From an uncultured Sphingobacteriaceae bacterium (GTDB taxonomy: Bacteria; Bacteroidota; Bacteroidia; Sphingobacteriales; Sphingobacteriaceae): DNA of 12,591 bases. The notes under the pieces are model-generated. The model did no database searches and was not told the origin of the DNA. It worked only from the letters and a program-made list of their open reading frames with translations. Shown in pieces: positions 1-5,966 of this stretch (the stretch's first letter is position 1; every line of letters starts with the position of its first letter). Position numbers and translations under genes: made by a program. Where the stretch lies: NCBI GenBank assembly GCA_937875035.1, contig CALNCF010000293.1, forward strand, positions 1-12,591, in the 5' to 3' direction.

Positions 1-350
1 ACGGGAATATCGATGGCCATGAGTTACGTGCCGTGCATCCCCTGCATCAGCGTTTTACCTGCGAAGAGATGGATATCTGGATCACGCATATCGGCGGTTA
101 TCCCGGTAAATACAATCCCCGTCTTAAAGACGAATTGCAAAGCTATCCCCCCGATATTTTTATCTGCGGGCATTCCCATATTCTTAAGGTAATTCCGGAT
201 AAAAAACTAAATTTGCTCCATCTTAACCCAGGTGCAGCCGGCCATGAAGGCTTTCACCCGGTAAGAACGATGATCCGTTTTTCAATCACAGGGAAAAGAA
301 TTCACGATATGGAAGTGATCGAGCTCGGAAAGCGTGGCACCATAAAATAA
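1..350 (+). CDS. YfcE/MJ0936-type metallophosphoesterase, 3' part
   Basis: The C-terminal part (about 115 residues) of a small calcineurin-like metallophosphoesterase; the start lies outside the window. The open frame runs in from the left edge, so the first in-frame GTG (33) is not the true start. Visible motifs are GNIDG at the left edge (the metal-binding GN-D motif of the YfcE/MJ0936 family), then HIGGYPGKY, then the GHSH metal-ligand motif, then LNPGAAG near the end, all in the family's usual order. Known members are soluble cytoplasmic phosphodiesterases that use two divalent metals and are active on model substrates; the natural substrate is usually unknown. fbp begins 15 bases downstream on the same strand, so the two are probably co-transcribed. 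The family call is firm; the substrate cannot be given. Confidence 0.9.
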   Translation, partial: GNIDGHELRAVHPLHQRFTCEEMDIWITHIGGYPGKYNPRLKDELQSYPPDIFICGHSHILKVIPDKKLNLLHLNPGAAGHEGFHPVRTMIRFSITGKRIHDMEVIELGKRGTIK

Positions 351-365
351 ACTAATCGCATCCAT

Positions 366-1387
366 ATGTCTAAAGTAACAACGCTCGGCCAGTTTATCAT
401 TGAAAAGCAATCGGATTTTCCATTTGCGAAAGGAGGGTTCTCCCGCCTGATCCGTGACCTGGCGATTGCTGCCAAGATCGTTCACCGCGAAGTGAACAAA
501 GCCGGACTGGTAAACATTCTTGGTGAAACCGGTGAGACCAATATCCAGGGCGAAGAAGTGAAGAAGCTGGATGTGTTTGCGAACGAACAGTTTATCGCGG
601 CCCTCAAAGCAGGCGGCGAGTGCTGCATGATCGTATCCGAAGAAAATGATGATGTGATCCCGATCGAATCCGAAGTGTCGAAAGACGCGCAATATATTGT
701 ATGTATTGACCCTTTAGACGGATCCTCCAATATCGACGTGAACGTTTCGGTAGGAACGATCTTCGCTATCTATCGCAGAACCAGCGAAAGCGGTTGCTGC
801 GGAGCCGGCGAAGCCCTGCAGAGAGGTGTTGAGCAGGTAGCGGCAGGCTATGTGATCTACGGATCATCCACCATGTTTGTGTACACCACCGGTAAAGGAG
901 TGAACGGCTTTACGCTCGATCCTTCGATCGGAGAGTTCTGCCTGTCGCATCCTGATATCAAGACCCCCGTTACCGGAAAGTTCTATTCGGTGAATGAAGG
1001 TAATTATGTGCATTTCCCCGACGGGGTTAAAAAATATATCAAGTACTGCCAGGAGATCGACGATGCGAGCAAGCGCCCGTATTCATCGCGCTACATCGGT
1101 TCGATGGTAGCTGATTTTCACCGGAACCTGTTAAAGGGCGGCATCTTTATATACCGTCGAGCTATGGCGCGCCGAAAGGAAAACTACGCCTCATCTACGA
1201 GTGTAATCCATTGTCATTCATTATTGAGCAGGCAGGAGGAAAGGCAACAGACGGAAAGAACAGGATCCTGGATCTGCAGGTGAACGACCTGCACCAGCGC
1301 ACGCCGATCTTTATCGGTTCGGTAGAGATGGTAGAAAAAGCGGAAGCCTTTATGAACGAATTCTCACCGGTTGAACAGCTGGTCTGA
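366..1387 (+). pseudogene. fbp: Class I fructose-1,6-bisphosphatase, frameshifted
   Basis: Gluconeogenic enzyme that hydrolyses fructose 1,6-bisphosphate to fructose 6-phosphate in the cytoplasm. Residues 1-263 match class I FBPase: SEEND (about 91-95), the metal-binding signature DPLDGSSNID (115-124), and the substrate-site stretch around SRYIGSMVADFHRNLLKGG (241-259). At 1154/1155 the frame breaks: the sequence reads TAC CGT, where the family expects Tyr-Pro (TAC CCG). Adding one C restores PSSYGAPKGKLRLIYECNP and the remaining C-terminus to a stop at 1385-1387, giving 340 residues, a normal length. Read as given, the frame ends at 1283 after about 42 unrelated residues. It then lacks the metal-binding Glu of YECNP (restored residue 279) and the rest of the active site. 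Either one base is missing from a short C run in the assembly, or the gene is a fresh pseudogene. The intact remainder favours the former. Confidence 0.9.
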
Positions 1388-1846
1388 GTTCTTCTCGGTC
1401 TGCTCGTAAACAGCATCTATTTTAAGATCTTTTTGTAAGGAAGCTGCGACTGCTAACTGGTCGCAGCGTTCGTTTTCAGGGTGGCCGTCATGACCGCGTA
1501 CCCAGGTAAAACGAACACGGTGCAGGCGCGAAAGCTCTAAGAAACGCATCCACAGGTCCGGGTTCTTCTTGTCCTTAAATCCCGTCTTCACCCAGCCCAG
1601 TACCCATTTTTTTTCTACGGCATCCACCACGTACTTAGAATCCGAATACACCATCACATCCACGTTCGGAACCTTCAGCTCTTCCAGTCCCTTGATCACG
1701 GCAAGCAGTTCCATCCGGTTATTCGTAGTACGGCGGAAGCCTTCCGATAATTCCTTGTAATGTTTCCCCGAACGCAGGATCACTCCATAACCACCCGGTC
1801 CGGGATTTCCTTTCGATGCACCGTCTGTAAAGATTTCTACTTTCAA
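1364..1846 (-). CDS. rnhA: Ribonuclease HI
   Basis: Cleaves the RNA strand of RNA-DNA hybrids, removing R-loops and Okazaki primers in the cytoplasm. The 160-residue product has the usual type 1 length and all expected catalytic residues: Asp8 in IFTDGASKGNPG, Glu46 in NNRMEL, Asp69 in YSDSKY, His119 in VRGHDGHPENE and Asp129 in RCDQLA. The Trp-rich handle region (WVLGWVKTGFKDKKNPDLW, about 81-99) is present. The start at 1846 is the only sensible one, because the first beta strand (VEIFTDG) follows at once. The 3' end converges on fbp and overlaps its repaired reading frame by 24 bases. An AT-rich gene lies 96 bases upstream on the same strand. No good promoter is visible in that gap; the closest match is a seven-of-eight -7 box without a -33 box. 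Confidence 0.96.
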   Translation of the reverse strand: MKVEIFTDGASKGNPGPGGYGVILRSGKHYKELSEGFRRTTNNRMELLAVIKGLEELKVPNVDVMVYSDSKYVVDAVEKKWVLGWVKTGFKDKKNPDLWMRFLELSRLHRVRFTWVRGHDGHPENERCDQLAVAASLQKDLKIDAVYEQTEKNSDQLFNR

Positions 1847-1942
1847 TCCGAAAAATTTATAATGAACACTTTGATGAGTATGCCTGCAAATATTGAAATT
1901 AAATCGTAATTCATAGGAATTACAATAGTCTCTACAGAAAAA

Positions 1943-2887
1943 TTACCAACTTTTATCTATATAAGTATAACCCGATGGAAGCTCAACTCCTCTCATGATA
2001 GCATCTATATATAATGGTGGAAGGCAATAATTGGCTCTAAGGCTATCTACTATCGTTACATTCTCTATCTGTTTATATTGAGACTGATCTCTGGAATTGA
2101 TAAACATTCCATACTTGGCTGGCTTCCCTTCATACGATAATATTTTGTCTTGTAATAAGGGGGAATAATAGCTGGGTAACAACCCTTTTGCTATTTGTTC
2201 GTCGAAACGTGCAAAGATACTCTCCATATCAAAGTACTGGAATAAATGGATGAACATGAGAAAAATGTGAGATCGTGATTGATAATCTAAATCAACAAGG
2301 TTAGGAAAAGCTTCGTCAGCCTTGAATAACGAATCCAGTATTTGAAAATGCCTGATATCATTTTGCCTCATCTTCTTTACTAAATAGTTGGTAGTATCAA
2401 ATGTTATATCGGCCTCTTCACGATCCTGCTGATCTTCGGTAAAAATTCTGTCGATGATTGCAATCTGGTCGTACTTATATTTTTTCTTGGCTTCCGTGTC
2501 TTGCGATGAGAGAGAATCATACTTTTCCAACAGCCATTCGTATCTTTCTCCAATTACATTTTTATACGCGTTAATATTGTATTCTAAGTTTCCTTTGCTA
2601 TTGAAGCCCTCATTAACGATTGATTTTAATAGCCAGTATTCCCCAATGGCTTGCTTATTATTTAAATAAAAGGCTTTGGAGATGTTTGTATATGAATAGG
2701 TATTGACTAATAAATTGGATTCAGAAAGCTTTTTTGCATAAAATAAAGCAGAATCGGGATTCCGCTGGTAAAGAAAAAATTCTAGTTTTTTAGAATGGTA
2801 ATAGTATTTTCTTAGTAAAGGATCGCTTATTTGGCTTTGGCATACTGTAGAAAGGATAAGCAAGAATAATAGAAGTTTCGTTTTCAT
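1943..2887 (-). CDS. Exported protein of unknown function
   Basis: Not recognised with confidence. The 314-residue product starts with a typical Sec signal peptide: MKTK, a Leu-rich core to about residue 13, then STVCQSQ. The Cys at 16 follows Val rather than Gly or Ala, so it is a poor lipobox and the protein is more likely secreted or periplasmic than a lipoprotein. The rest looks alpha-helical, rich in Tyr, Lys, Asp and Leu, without transmembrane segments. The C-terminal half (LLQDKILSYEGKPAKYGMFIN, then a helix ending near CLPPL) is faintly like DUF6624-type proteins of Bacteroidota; this is a guess from memory. The gene is clearly more AT-rich than its neighbours, which suggests weak constraint or acquisition. 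The Gpi18-like gene ends 41 bases upstream on the same strand, so read-through is possible. Confidence 0.8.
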   Translation of the reverse strand: MKTKLLLFLLILSTVCQSQISDPLLRKYYYHSKKLEFFLYQRNPDSALFYAKKLSESNLLVNTYSYTNISKAFYLNNKQAIGEYWLLKSIVNEGFNSKGNLEYNINAYKNVIGERYEWLLEKYDSLSSQDTEAKKKYKYDQIAIIDRIFTEDQQDREEADITFDTTNYLVKKMRQNDIRHFQILDSLFKADEAFPNLVDLDYQSRSHIFLMFIHLFQYFDMESIFARFDEQIAKGLLPSYYSPLLQDKILSYEGKPAKYGMFINSRDQSQYKQIENVTIVDSLRANYCLPPLYIDAIMRGVELPSGYTYIDKSW

Positions 2888-2928
2888 GATAGAGAGTATT
2901 AGAAAGTTAAATCATAACCTGCCTGCGC

Positions 2929-4200
2929 TTATTCTGTTTTAGTCTGTAATCTCCTGATAGTAACGCGTGCATAGGCAAGCCACACTATAAAGCTGGCTAA
3001 TGCGATCAGGCGCGTAGCTTCGAATATCCACTGCTGCTTCACGAACTTCTGTTCGCCCCATCCCCACAGCAGGTTGGCGCAATGCAGCGCCGCGATGATG
3101 ATGAACCATTTGAATTCCCGGGCGTCCATGCTGCACAGGAAAGCGCTGAAAATAAAGAAAGGAAAGAGGTAGCGCTCGTGCATCTCCGGCAGGAACATGA
3201 AATAAGAAAAGCAGAAGAAGCTCAGGATGCTGAATACCGAGCGAATATTTTTATGATGGAGGTACAATTGGATCAGGGTATAGGCGTAGATCACCGAGAA
3301 GATGCCATAGGCCAGCAGCTTCCGGCTGATCATTCCGAAGACCAGCACATCGTTCGGCGGGAATTGCAGCTTCAGCTTCAGGCTGAAATCCGCCCAGAGC
3401 GCCCAGTAAATGTTGAAGGCATTCACCGCGATAAAATTGTAGCGTCCTGCTGCGGTAATGTGCGGGTTGATAGAATCCATCGCATCCGGCGCATACAGAA
3501 TAAAGGGCAGGTTCGGAATAGGGAAGACAAGTACCAGCAACGCTAACGCGATCAGCTTTTCCCTGATACTGTTTCCCGACAACAGGAATAGCAAGCCGAT
3601 CAGCGGCATAAAGAGCAATGTCTGTGTCTTCAAAGCGAGCGAGAGGCCAAGCGCGCAGGCTGCCAGGATAAGCCTTCGCTGCAGGATGGCGTACGTGGTA
3701 ACGAACAGCAGGATGGAATAGATGATGTCTATCTGTCCCCAGCCATAAGCATTCAGTATGGTCACCGGGGAGATCAGCATCATCCAGGTGAAAACCTTGT
3801 TCTGTGTGCGTTGATAAAAGTAACGGAGGAAGCACAGCTCGGTCACAAGCGTGAAAGCCTTGAGAAATGTGTCGAAAACCTGGGTATGAATATCCCAGCC
3901 CATTGTCAGGAACAGCTTCCCGAAAAGAGCGATCACATAGAGGTAAAGCGGGGGATAGTCGCACTCAAAACGGTCGACCCTGATACTGTAGATATTCGTA
4001 AAGCCCGATTGATTGATCCGGTCGGCCCAGTGCTCGAAGAAATCGAAATCGCTGTTATGCCCGTCGGAAATAAAGAATAGCAGGCGGATGCCCAGGGTGA
4101 TCAGCAGGAACCGGGTAAGCTGTTTCCGGTCGGAAAACATATCCTGTATGCGGTCGCCGAATGTACGGGTATTGAATAAATCCCTGATAAGTGTGATCAT
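2929..4200 (-). CDS. Gpi18-like GT-C mannosyltransferase family membrane protein
   Basis: A 423-residue polytopic membrane protein with about ten hydrophobic segments from residue 30 to 412. It has the signature of GT-C glycosyltransferases related to yeast Gpi18 (COG5542-like). An acidic first loop, HNSDFDFFEHW (48-58), is where the catalytic Asp usually lies. It is followed by DYPPLY (81-86), GWGQID (153-158), Lys191 and Gln193 in ALKTQ, GRYNF (252-256) and the late PEMHERYLFP (338-347). Such enzymes transfer a sugar from a lipid-phosphate donor to an acceptor outside the cytoplasmic membrane; donor and acceptor here are unknown. The start at 4200 has no clear ribosome-binding site. A later Met at residue 21, just before the first membrane helix, is possible. 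No saccharide cluster surrounds it, so a specific pathway cannot be assigned. Confidence 0.8.
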   Translation of the reverse strand: MITLIRDLFNTRTFGDRIQDMFSDRKQLTRFLLITLGIRLLFFISDGHNSDFDFFEHWADRINQSGFTNIYSIRVDRFECDYPPLYLYVIALFGKLFLTMGWDIHTQVFDTFLKAFTLVTELCFLRYFYQRTQNKVFTWMMLISPVTILNAYGWGQIDIIYSILLFVTTYAILQRRLILAACALGLSLALKTQTLLFMPLIGLLFLLSGNSIREKLIALALLVLVFPIPNLPFILYAPDAMDSINPHITAAGRYNFIAVNAFNIYWALWADFSLKLKLQFPPNDVLVFGMISRKLLAYGIFSVIYAYTLIQLYLHHKNIRSVFSILSFFCFSYFMFLPEMHERYLFPFFIFSAFLCSMDAREFKWFIIIAALHCANLLWGWGEQKFVKQQWIFEATRLIALASFIVWLAYARVTIRRLQTKTE

Positions 4201-4282
4201 GTATGTGCCGGGCCTAAGGGCGCTAAATTAAGCATCGGCACGTAAAGAATGAGAGGAAGCAGAACGAAAGATGTAAAAAGTA

Positions 4283-4317
4283 CGGCCTGATCCATACACC
4301 CGCATTGCATCAGGCTG
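4283..4317 (-). repeat. Inverted repeat upstream of the Gpi18-like gene
   Basis: Perfect 7-base arms GCCTGAT (4285-4291) and ATCAGGC (4309-4315), extended outward by a G-T and a C-G pair, surround a 17-base loop. On the minus strand the hairpin is followed after a few bases by five T residues (4276-4280 region). It could therefore act as a weak terminator or attenuator in the leader of the Gpi18-like gene. The gap 4201-4416 otherwise holds only the tRNA promoter. Confidence 0.35.
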
Positions 4318-4373
4318 ATGATCAAGGTAAAACCCGCTACAGGATGTGTAAAAGGATATTTTTTCAAAAACTA

Positions 4374-4404
4374 TTGGAAAAGCTGAAAGAGAGTGCTATT
4401 TTTG
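4374..4404 (+). promoter_or_regulatory. Promoter of tRNA-His
   Basis: TTG (4374-4376), 20 bases, then TATTTTTG (4397-4404), which fits the Bacteroidota -7 consensus TAnnTTTG. The predicted start, around 4408-4411, is only a few bases before the mature tRNA, as expected for a single tRNA gene. Confidence 0.75.
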
Positions 4405-4417
4405 TAGCCCTAACACG

Positions 4418-4491
4418 GTGGTTTTAGCTCAGTTGGTTAGAGCGCCTGATTGTGGTTCAGGAGGTCGTGGGTTCGAGCCCCATATTCCACC
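4418..4491 (+). tRNA. tRNA-His (GTG)
   Basis: The cloverleaf folds by eye. D arm: GCTC/GAGC with loop AGTTGGTTA. Anticodon arm: CCTGA/TCAGG with loop TTGTGGT and anticodon GTG (4452-4454). Variable loop: AGGTC. T arm: GTGGG/CCCAT with loop TTCGAGC. A G precedes position 1 (4417) and the discriminator is C (4491), giving the G-1:C73 pair that identifies bacterial tRNA-His. The CCA tail is only partly matched by the genome (C, C, A at 4491-4493 with the discriminator as the first C), so CCA is probably added enzymatically. The acceptor stem GTGGTTT against ATTCCAC contains two adjacent T-T mismatches (positions 5-68 and 6-67), which is unusual. Promoter and terminator flank it closely, so it is transcribed alone. 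Confidence 0.95.
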
Positions 4492-4500
4492 CATGTTTGT

Positions 4501-4530
4501 AAAAGGCAGTCTGCTAAGGCTGCCTTTTTT
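4501..4530 (+). terminator. Terminator of tRNA-His
   Basis: GGCAG (4505-4509) pairs with CTGCC (4520-4524). The arms extend through A-T pairs (AAAA before, TTTT after), and a six-T run ends the unit. It lies ten bases past the tRNA. Confidence 0.8.
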
Positions 4531-4555
4531 GTTTCCCTGAACAGAGTTCTTAAAA

Positions 4556-4590
4556 TGAAAAAGCCCTGTATACTGTACAGGGCTTTCTTC
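4556..4590. terminator. Hairpin terminator after the thioredoxin-like gene
   Basis: Perfect 10-base arms AAGCCCTGTA (4561-4570) and TACAGGGCTT (4576-4585) with a 5-base loop. On the minus strand the stem is followed by a T-rich stretch, ending the thioredoxin-like transcript 11 bases after its stop codon. It may also back up the tRNA terminator on the plus strand. Confidence 0.8.
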
Positions 4591-4600
4591 GTGAACAGGT

Positions 4601-5128
4601 TTATTTCCTTAGCTCCTTCTGATATTCCTCCCATGATTTACTCTTATACACATCCGCCCCGAAATAATTCAGAATAGGCTGCATATTCTCCGGTGTGAGG
4701 TATCCCGGTACCACGGTGAGCAGGTTATAGCCCTCATCCATAAAAACGGTGCTGGGATAAGACATTTGTCCGCGCAGCAAGCCCAGGGCCAGCTCGTGCG
4801 ACTTATATTCAGCATTGAACTGGAAGGTCTTATCCTTGAACACGATCTTATCCTTGCTTTCCGCGTTCAGCTTCACCAGGTAAAAATCCTTATTAATGCT
4901 TTTAATGATCTCCGGATTGGTATAGGTCGCCTTGTCCATCTTTTTACACCAGCCGCACCAGTCTGTATACACATCGATCAGTATCTTCTTCGGCGCTTTT
5001 TCGTTCAGCCGGACGGCCTCCTCGAAGCTCAACCATTTCAGATCACCCTCTTTAACCTCATCGGCTTTAAAGCTCAGCAGTGGTAAAAAAAGGCTTAAAA
5101 GTAATATTTGGAGTGTTTTTGATTTCAT
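4601..5128 (-). CDS. Secreted thioredoxin-like protein
   Basis: A 175-residue thioredoxin-fold protein with an N-terminal signal peptide: a hydrophobic core at about 7-19 (ILLLSLFLPLLSF), then KADE. The redox motif WCGWCKKM has cysteines at 58 and 61, and the cis-proline is Pro125 in SYPSTVF. The layout (a helix SFEEAVRLNEKAPKKILIDVYTDWCGWC, short total length, no DsbD-like membrane part) matches the Thioredoxin_7 or DUF255-like group common in Bacteroidota. A periplasmic disulfide reductase or isomerase role is inferred; the partner is unknown. It could carry a lipid or stay membrane-anchored, but no lipobox is visible. It is a single-gene unit, bounded downstream by a hairpin. Upstream, an imperfect -7 box (TATGTTTC at 5166-5159 on the minus strand) lacks a -33 box, so its promoter is unclear. 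Confidence 0.9.
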   Translation of the reverse strand: MKSKTLQILLLSLFLPLLSFKADEVKEGDLKWLSFEEAVRLNEKAPKKILIDVYTDWCGWCKKMDKATYTNPEIIKSINKDFYLVKLNAESKDKIVFKDKTFQFNAEYKSHELALGLLRGQMSYPSTVFMDEGYNLLTVVPGYLTPENMQPILNYFGADVYKSKSWEEYQKELRK

Positions 5129-5150
5129 TTACTAAAAATATTAAATTTTT

Positions 5151-5180
5151 TTGTAGGTGAAACATATTTTACTATATTTG
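5151..5180 (+). promoter_or_regulatory. Consensus Bacteroidota promoter before the short RNA and ubiX
   Basis: TTG (5151-5153), preceded by a T run, is separated by exactly 19 bases from TATATTTG (5173-5180), a full match to TAnnTTTG. The predicted start is near 5184-5187. It points toward ubiX, but the terminator hairpin at 5223-5257 lies in between. Confidence 0.8.
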
Positions 5181-5183
5181 AAA

Positions 5184-5257
5184 TGCCCCCTTAAAAGGGC
5201 ATGTTTTTCATAGGTAGATGTAGGGTCGAAAAGAGCAATCTTTCTCGACCCTTTTTT
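5184..5257 (+). ncRNA. Candidate small RNA or attenuated leader upstream of ubiX
   Basis: Inferred from boundaries only: a consensus promoter ends at 5180 and a strong terminator ends at 5257, giving a transcript of about 70-75 bases. Its 5' end holds an inverted repeat, ATGCCC (5183-5188) against GGGCAT (5197-5202). About 20 single-stranded bases follow (5203-5222), and then the terminator stem. I do not recognise an Rfam family. It is too short for typical 6S RNA, and there is no evident riboswitch core. It may be an independent small RNA or the terminated form of the ubiX leader. A 42-codon open frame (ATG 5201) runs through the terminator and stops at 5327-5329, overlapping the ubiX start codon, so a leader peptide is another possibility. 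Confidence 0.45.
5223..5257 (+). terminator. Strong intrinsic terminator upstream of ubiX
   Basis: GGGTCGA (5223-5229) pairs with TCGACCC (5245-5251), and AAAGA (5230-5234) with TCTTT (5239-5243). This makes a 12-pair stem with one bulged C (5244), capped by GCAA, a GNRA tetraloop. Six T residues follow (5252-5257). It is 68 bases before the ubiX start codon and no gene precedes it on this strand after the tRNA unit. Confidence 0.85.
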
Positions 5258-5293
5258 ATGCTCAAAACATTCTGTCCGGGCAATGGTTTGCTC

Positions 5294-5307
5294 TTTAAAC
5301 GTTTAAA
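5294..5307 (+). promoter_or_regulatory. 14-base palindrome before ubiX, possible operator
   Basis: TTTAAACGTTTAAA is a perfect palindrome ending 18 bases before the ubiX start codon. It sits between a TTTG (5287-5290) and an imperfect -7 box TATTTTTA (5314-5321). It could be a repressor site for a second ubiX promoter; AT-rich sequence makes chance occurrence possible. Confidence 0.35.
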
Positions 5308-5325
5308 TCTGTTTATTTTTATAGC

Positions 5326-5886
5326 ATGAAGAAAAAAATAGTGATAGGGGTAACAGGCGCGAGCGGCGCTGTGTATGCGAAAGTGCTGATGGATAAACTG
5401 AAGGGCTTGCAAGACCAAGTTGAAGAGCTAGCCCTGGTCATGTCTGATAACGCACGCGATGTATGGAAATACGAGCTGGAGAACGAGGATTACCTCCGTT
5501 ATGACTTTAAACGATACGATAAGCGCGATTTTATGGCACCCTTTGCCTCGGGATCTGCCAAATTCGATACCATGATCATCTGTCCCTGCAGCATGGGCAC
5601 CCTGGGCCGGATCGCCGCCGGTGTTTCCGACGACCTGATGACCCGCGCTGCCGATGTGATCCTCAAAGAGCGCAGGAAGCTCATCCTTGTGGTTAGAGAT
5701 ACTCCATTCAGCCTGATCCATATCAATAACCTGAAAACGGTAACAGAAGCCGGAGGCATTATCTGTCCGGCCAATCCATCCTTCTATAGTAAGCCCCGGA
5801 ACTTTGAAGAGCTGGCTGCTACCGTGGTCGACCGCGTGCTCGATCTTGCAGGTCTTGACCATTCCTCATTCCGCTGGGGTAAATAA
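5326..5886 (+). CDS. ubiX: Flavin prenyltransferase UbiX
   Basis: Joins a dimethylallyl group to FMN, making the prenylated flavin cofactor that UbiD-type decarboxylases need. In Bacteroidota, which generally use menaquinone rather than ubiquinone, the partner is likely a UbiD-family enzyme of quinone or aromatic-acid metabolism; none is visible here. The 186-residue product has normal length and the family landmarks: GVTGASGAVYA (8-18) for FMN phosphate binding, CPCSMGTLGRIAAGVSDDL (86-104), and RDTPFSLIHINNL (124-136) followed by GGIICPANPSFY (143-154). ATG at 5326 is followed directly by the MKKKIVIGVTGASGA strand and loop, so the start is secure. It is a single gene, convergent with yidC, ending in a shared hairpin terminator. 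The 197-base gap upstream has an unusually elaborate layout (promoter, hairpin, terminator, palindrome), suggesting regulated expression. Confidence 0.95.
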   Translation: MKKKIVIGVTGASGAVYAKVLMDKLKGLQDQVEELALVMSDNARDVWKYELENEDYLRYDFKRYDKRDFMAPFASGSAKFDTMIICPCSMGTLGRIAAGVSDDLMTRAADVILKERRKLILVVRDTPFSLIHINNLKTVTEAGGIICPANPSFYSKPRNFEELAATVVDRVLDLAGLDHSSFRWGK

Positions 5887-5914
5887 AGATATTCCTGCGA
5901 TATAATCAGCATAA

Positions 5915-5946
5915 AAAAGTCCCGGCTTGTTAAAACCGGGACTTTT
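5915..5946. terminator. Bidirectional terminator between ubiX and yidC
   Basis: AAAAGTCCCGG (5915-5925) pairs perfectly with CCGGGACTTTT (5936-5946), giving an 11-pair stem with a 10-base loop. T runs follow on both strands (TTTT on plus, six T on minus), so it serves both convergent genes. Confidence 0.9.
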
Positions 5947-5966
5947 CTGTTATAAGGGAATATCGC

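Noticed and set aside
1143..1160. Programmed -1 frameshifting in fbp
   Set aside because: The zero-frame codons ATC TTT ATA TAC CGT do not form a standard slippery heptamer, no stimulatory hairpin is obvious, and FBPase is not known to use recoding.
3251..3964. 237-codon minus-strand frame overlapping the Gpi18-like gene
   Set aside because: Shifted frame of a gene whose membrane helices and motifs are clear; its composition looks random.
4437..4677. Short open frames on both strands across tRNA-His and its terminators
   Set aside because: They translate the tRNA and the hairpins, a common false positive.
5191..5418. 75-codon minus-strand frame over the ubiX leader and start
   Set aside because: Covers the terminator and the first ubiX codons in antisense; no start context or protein family.
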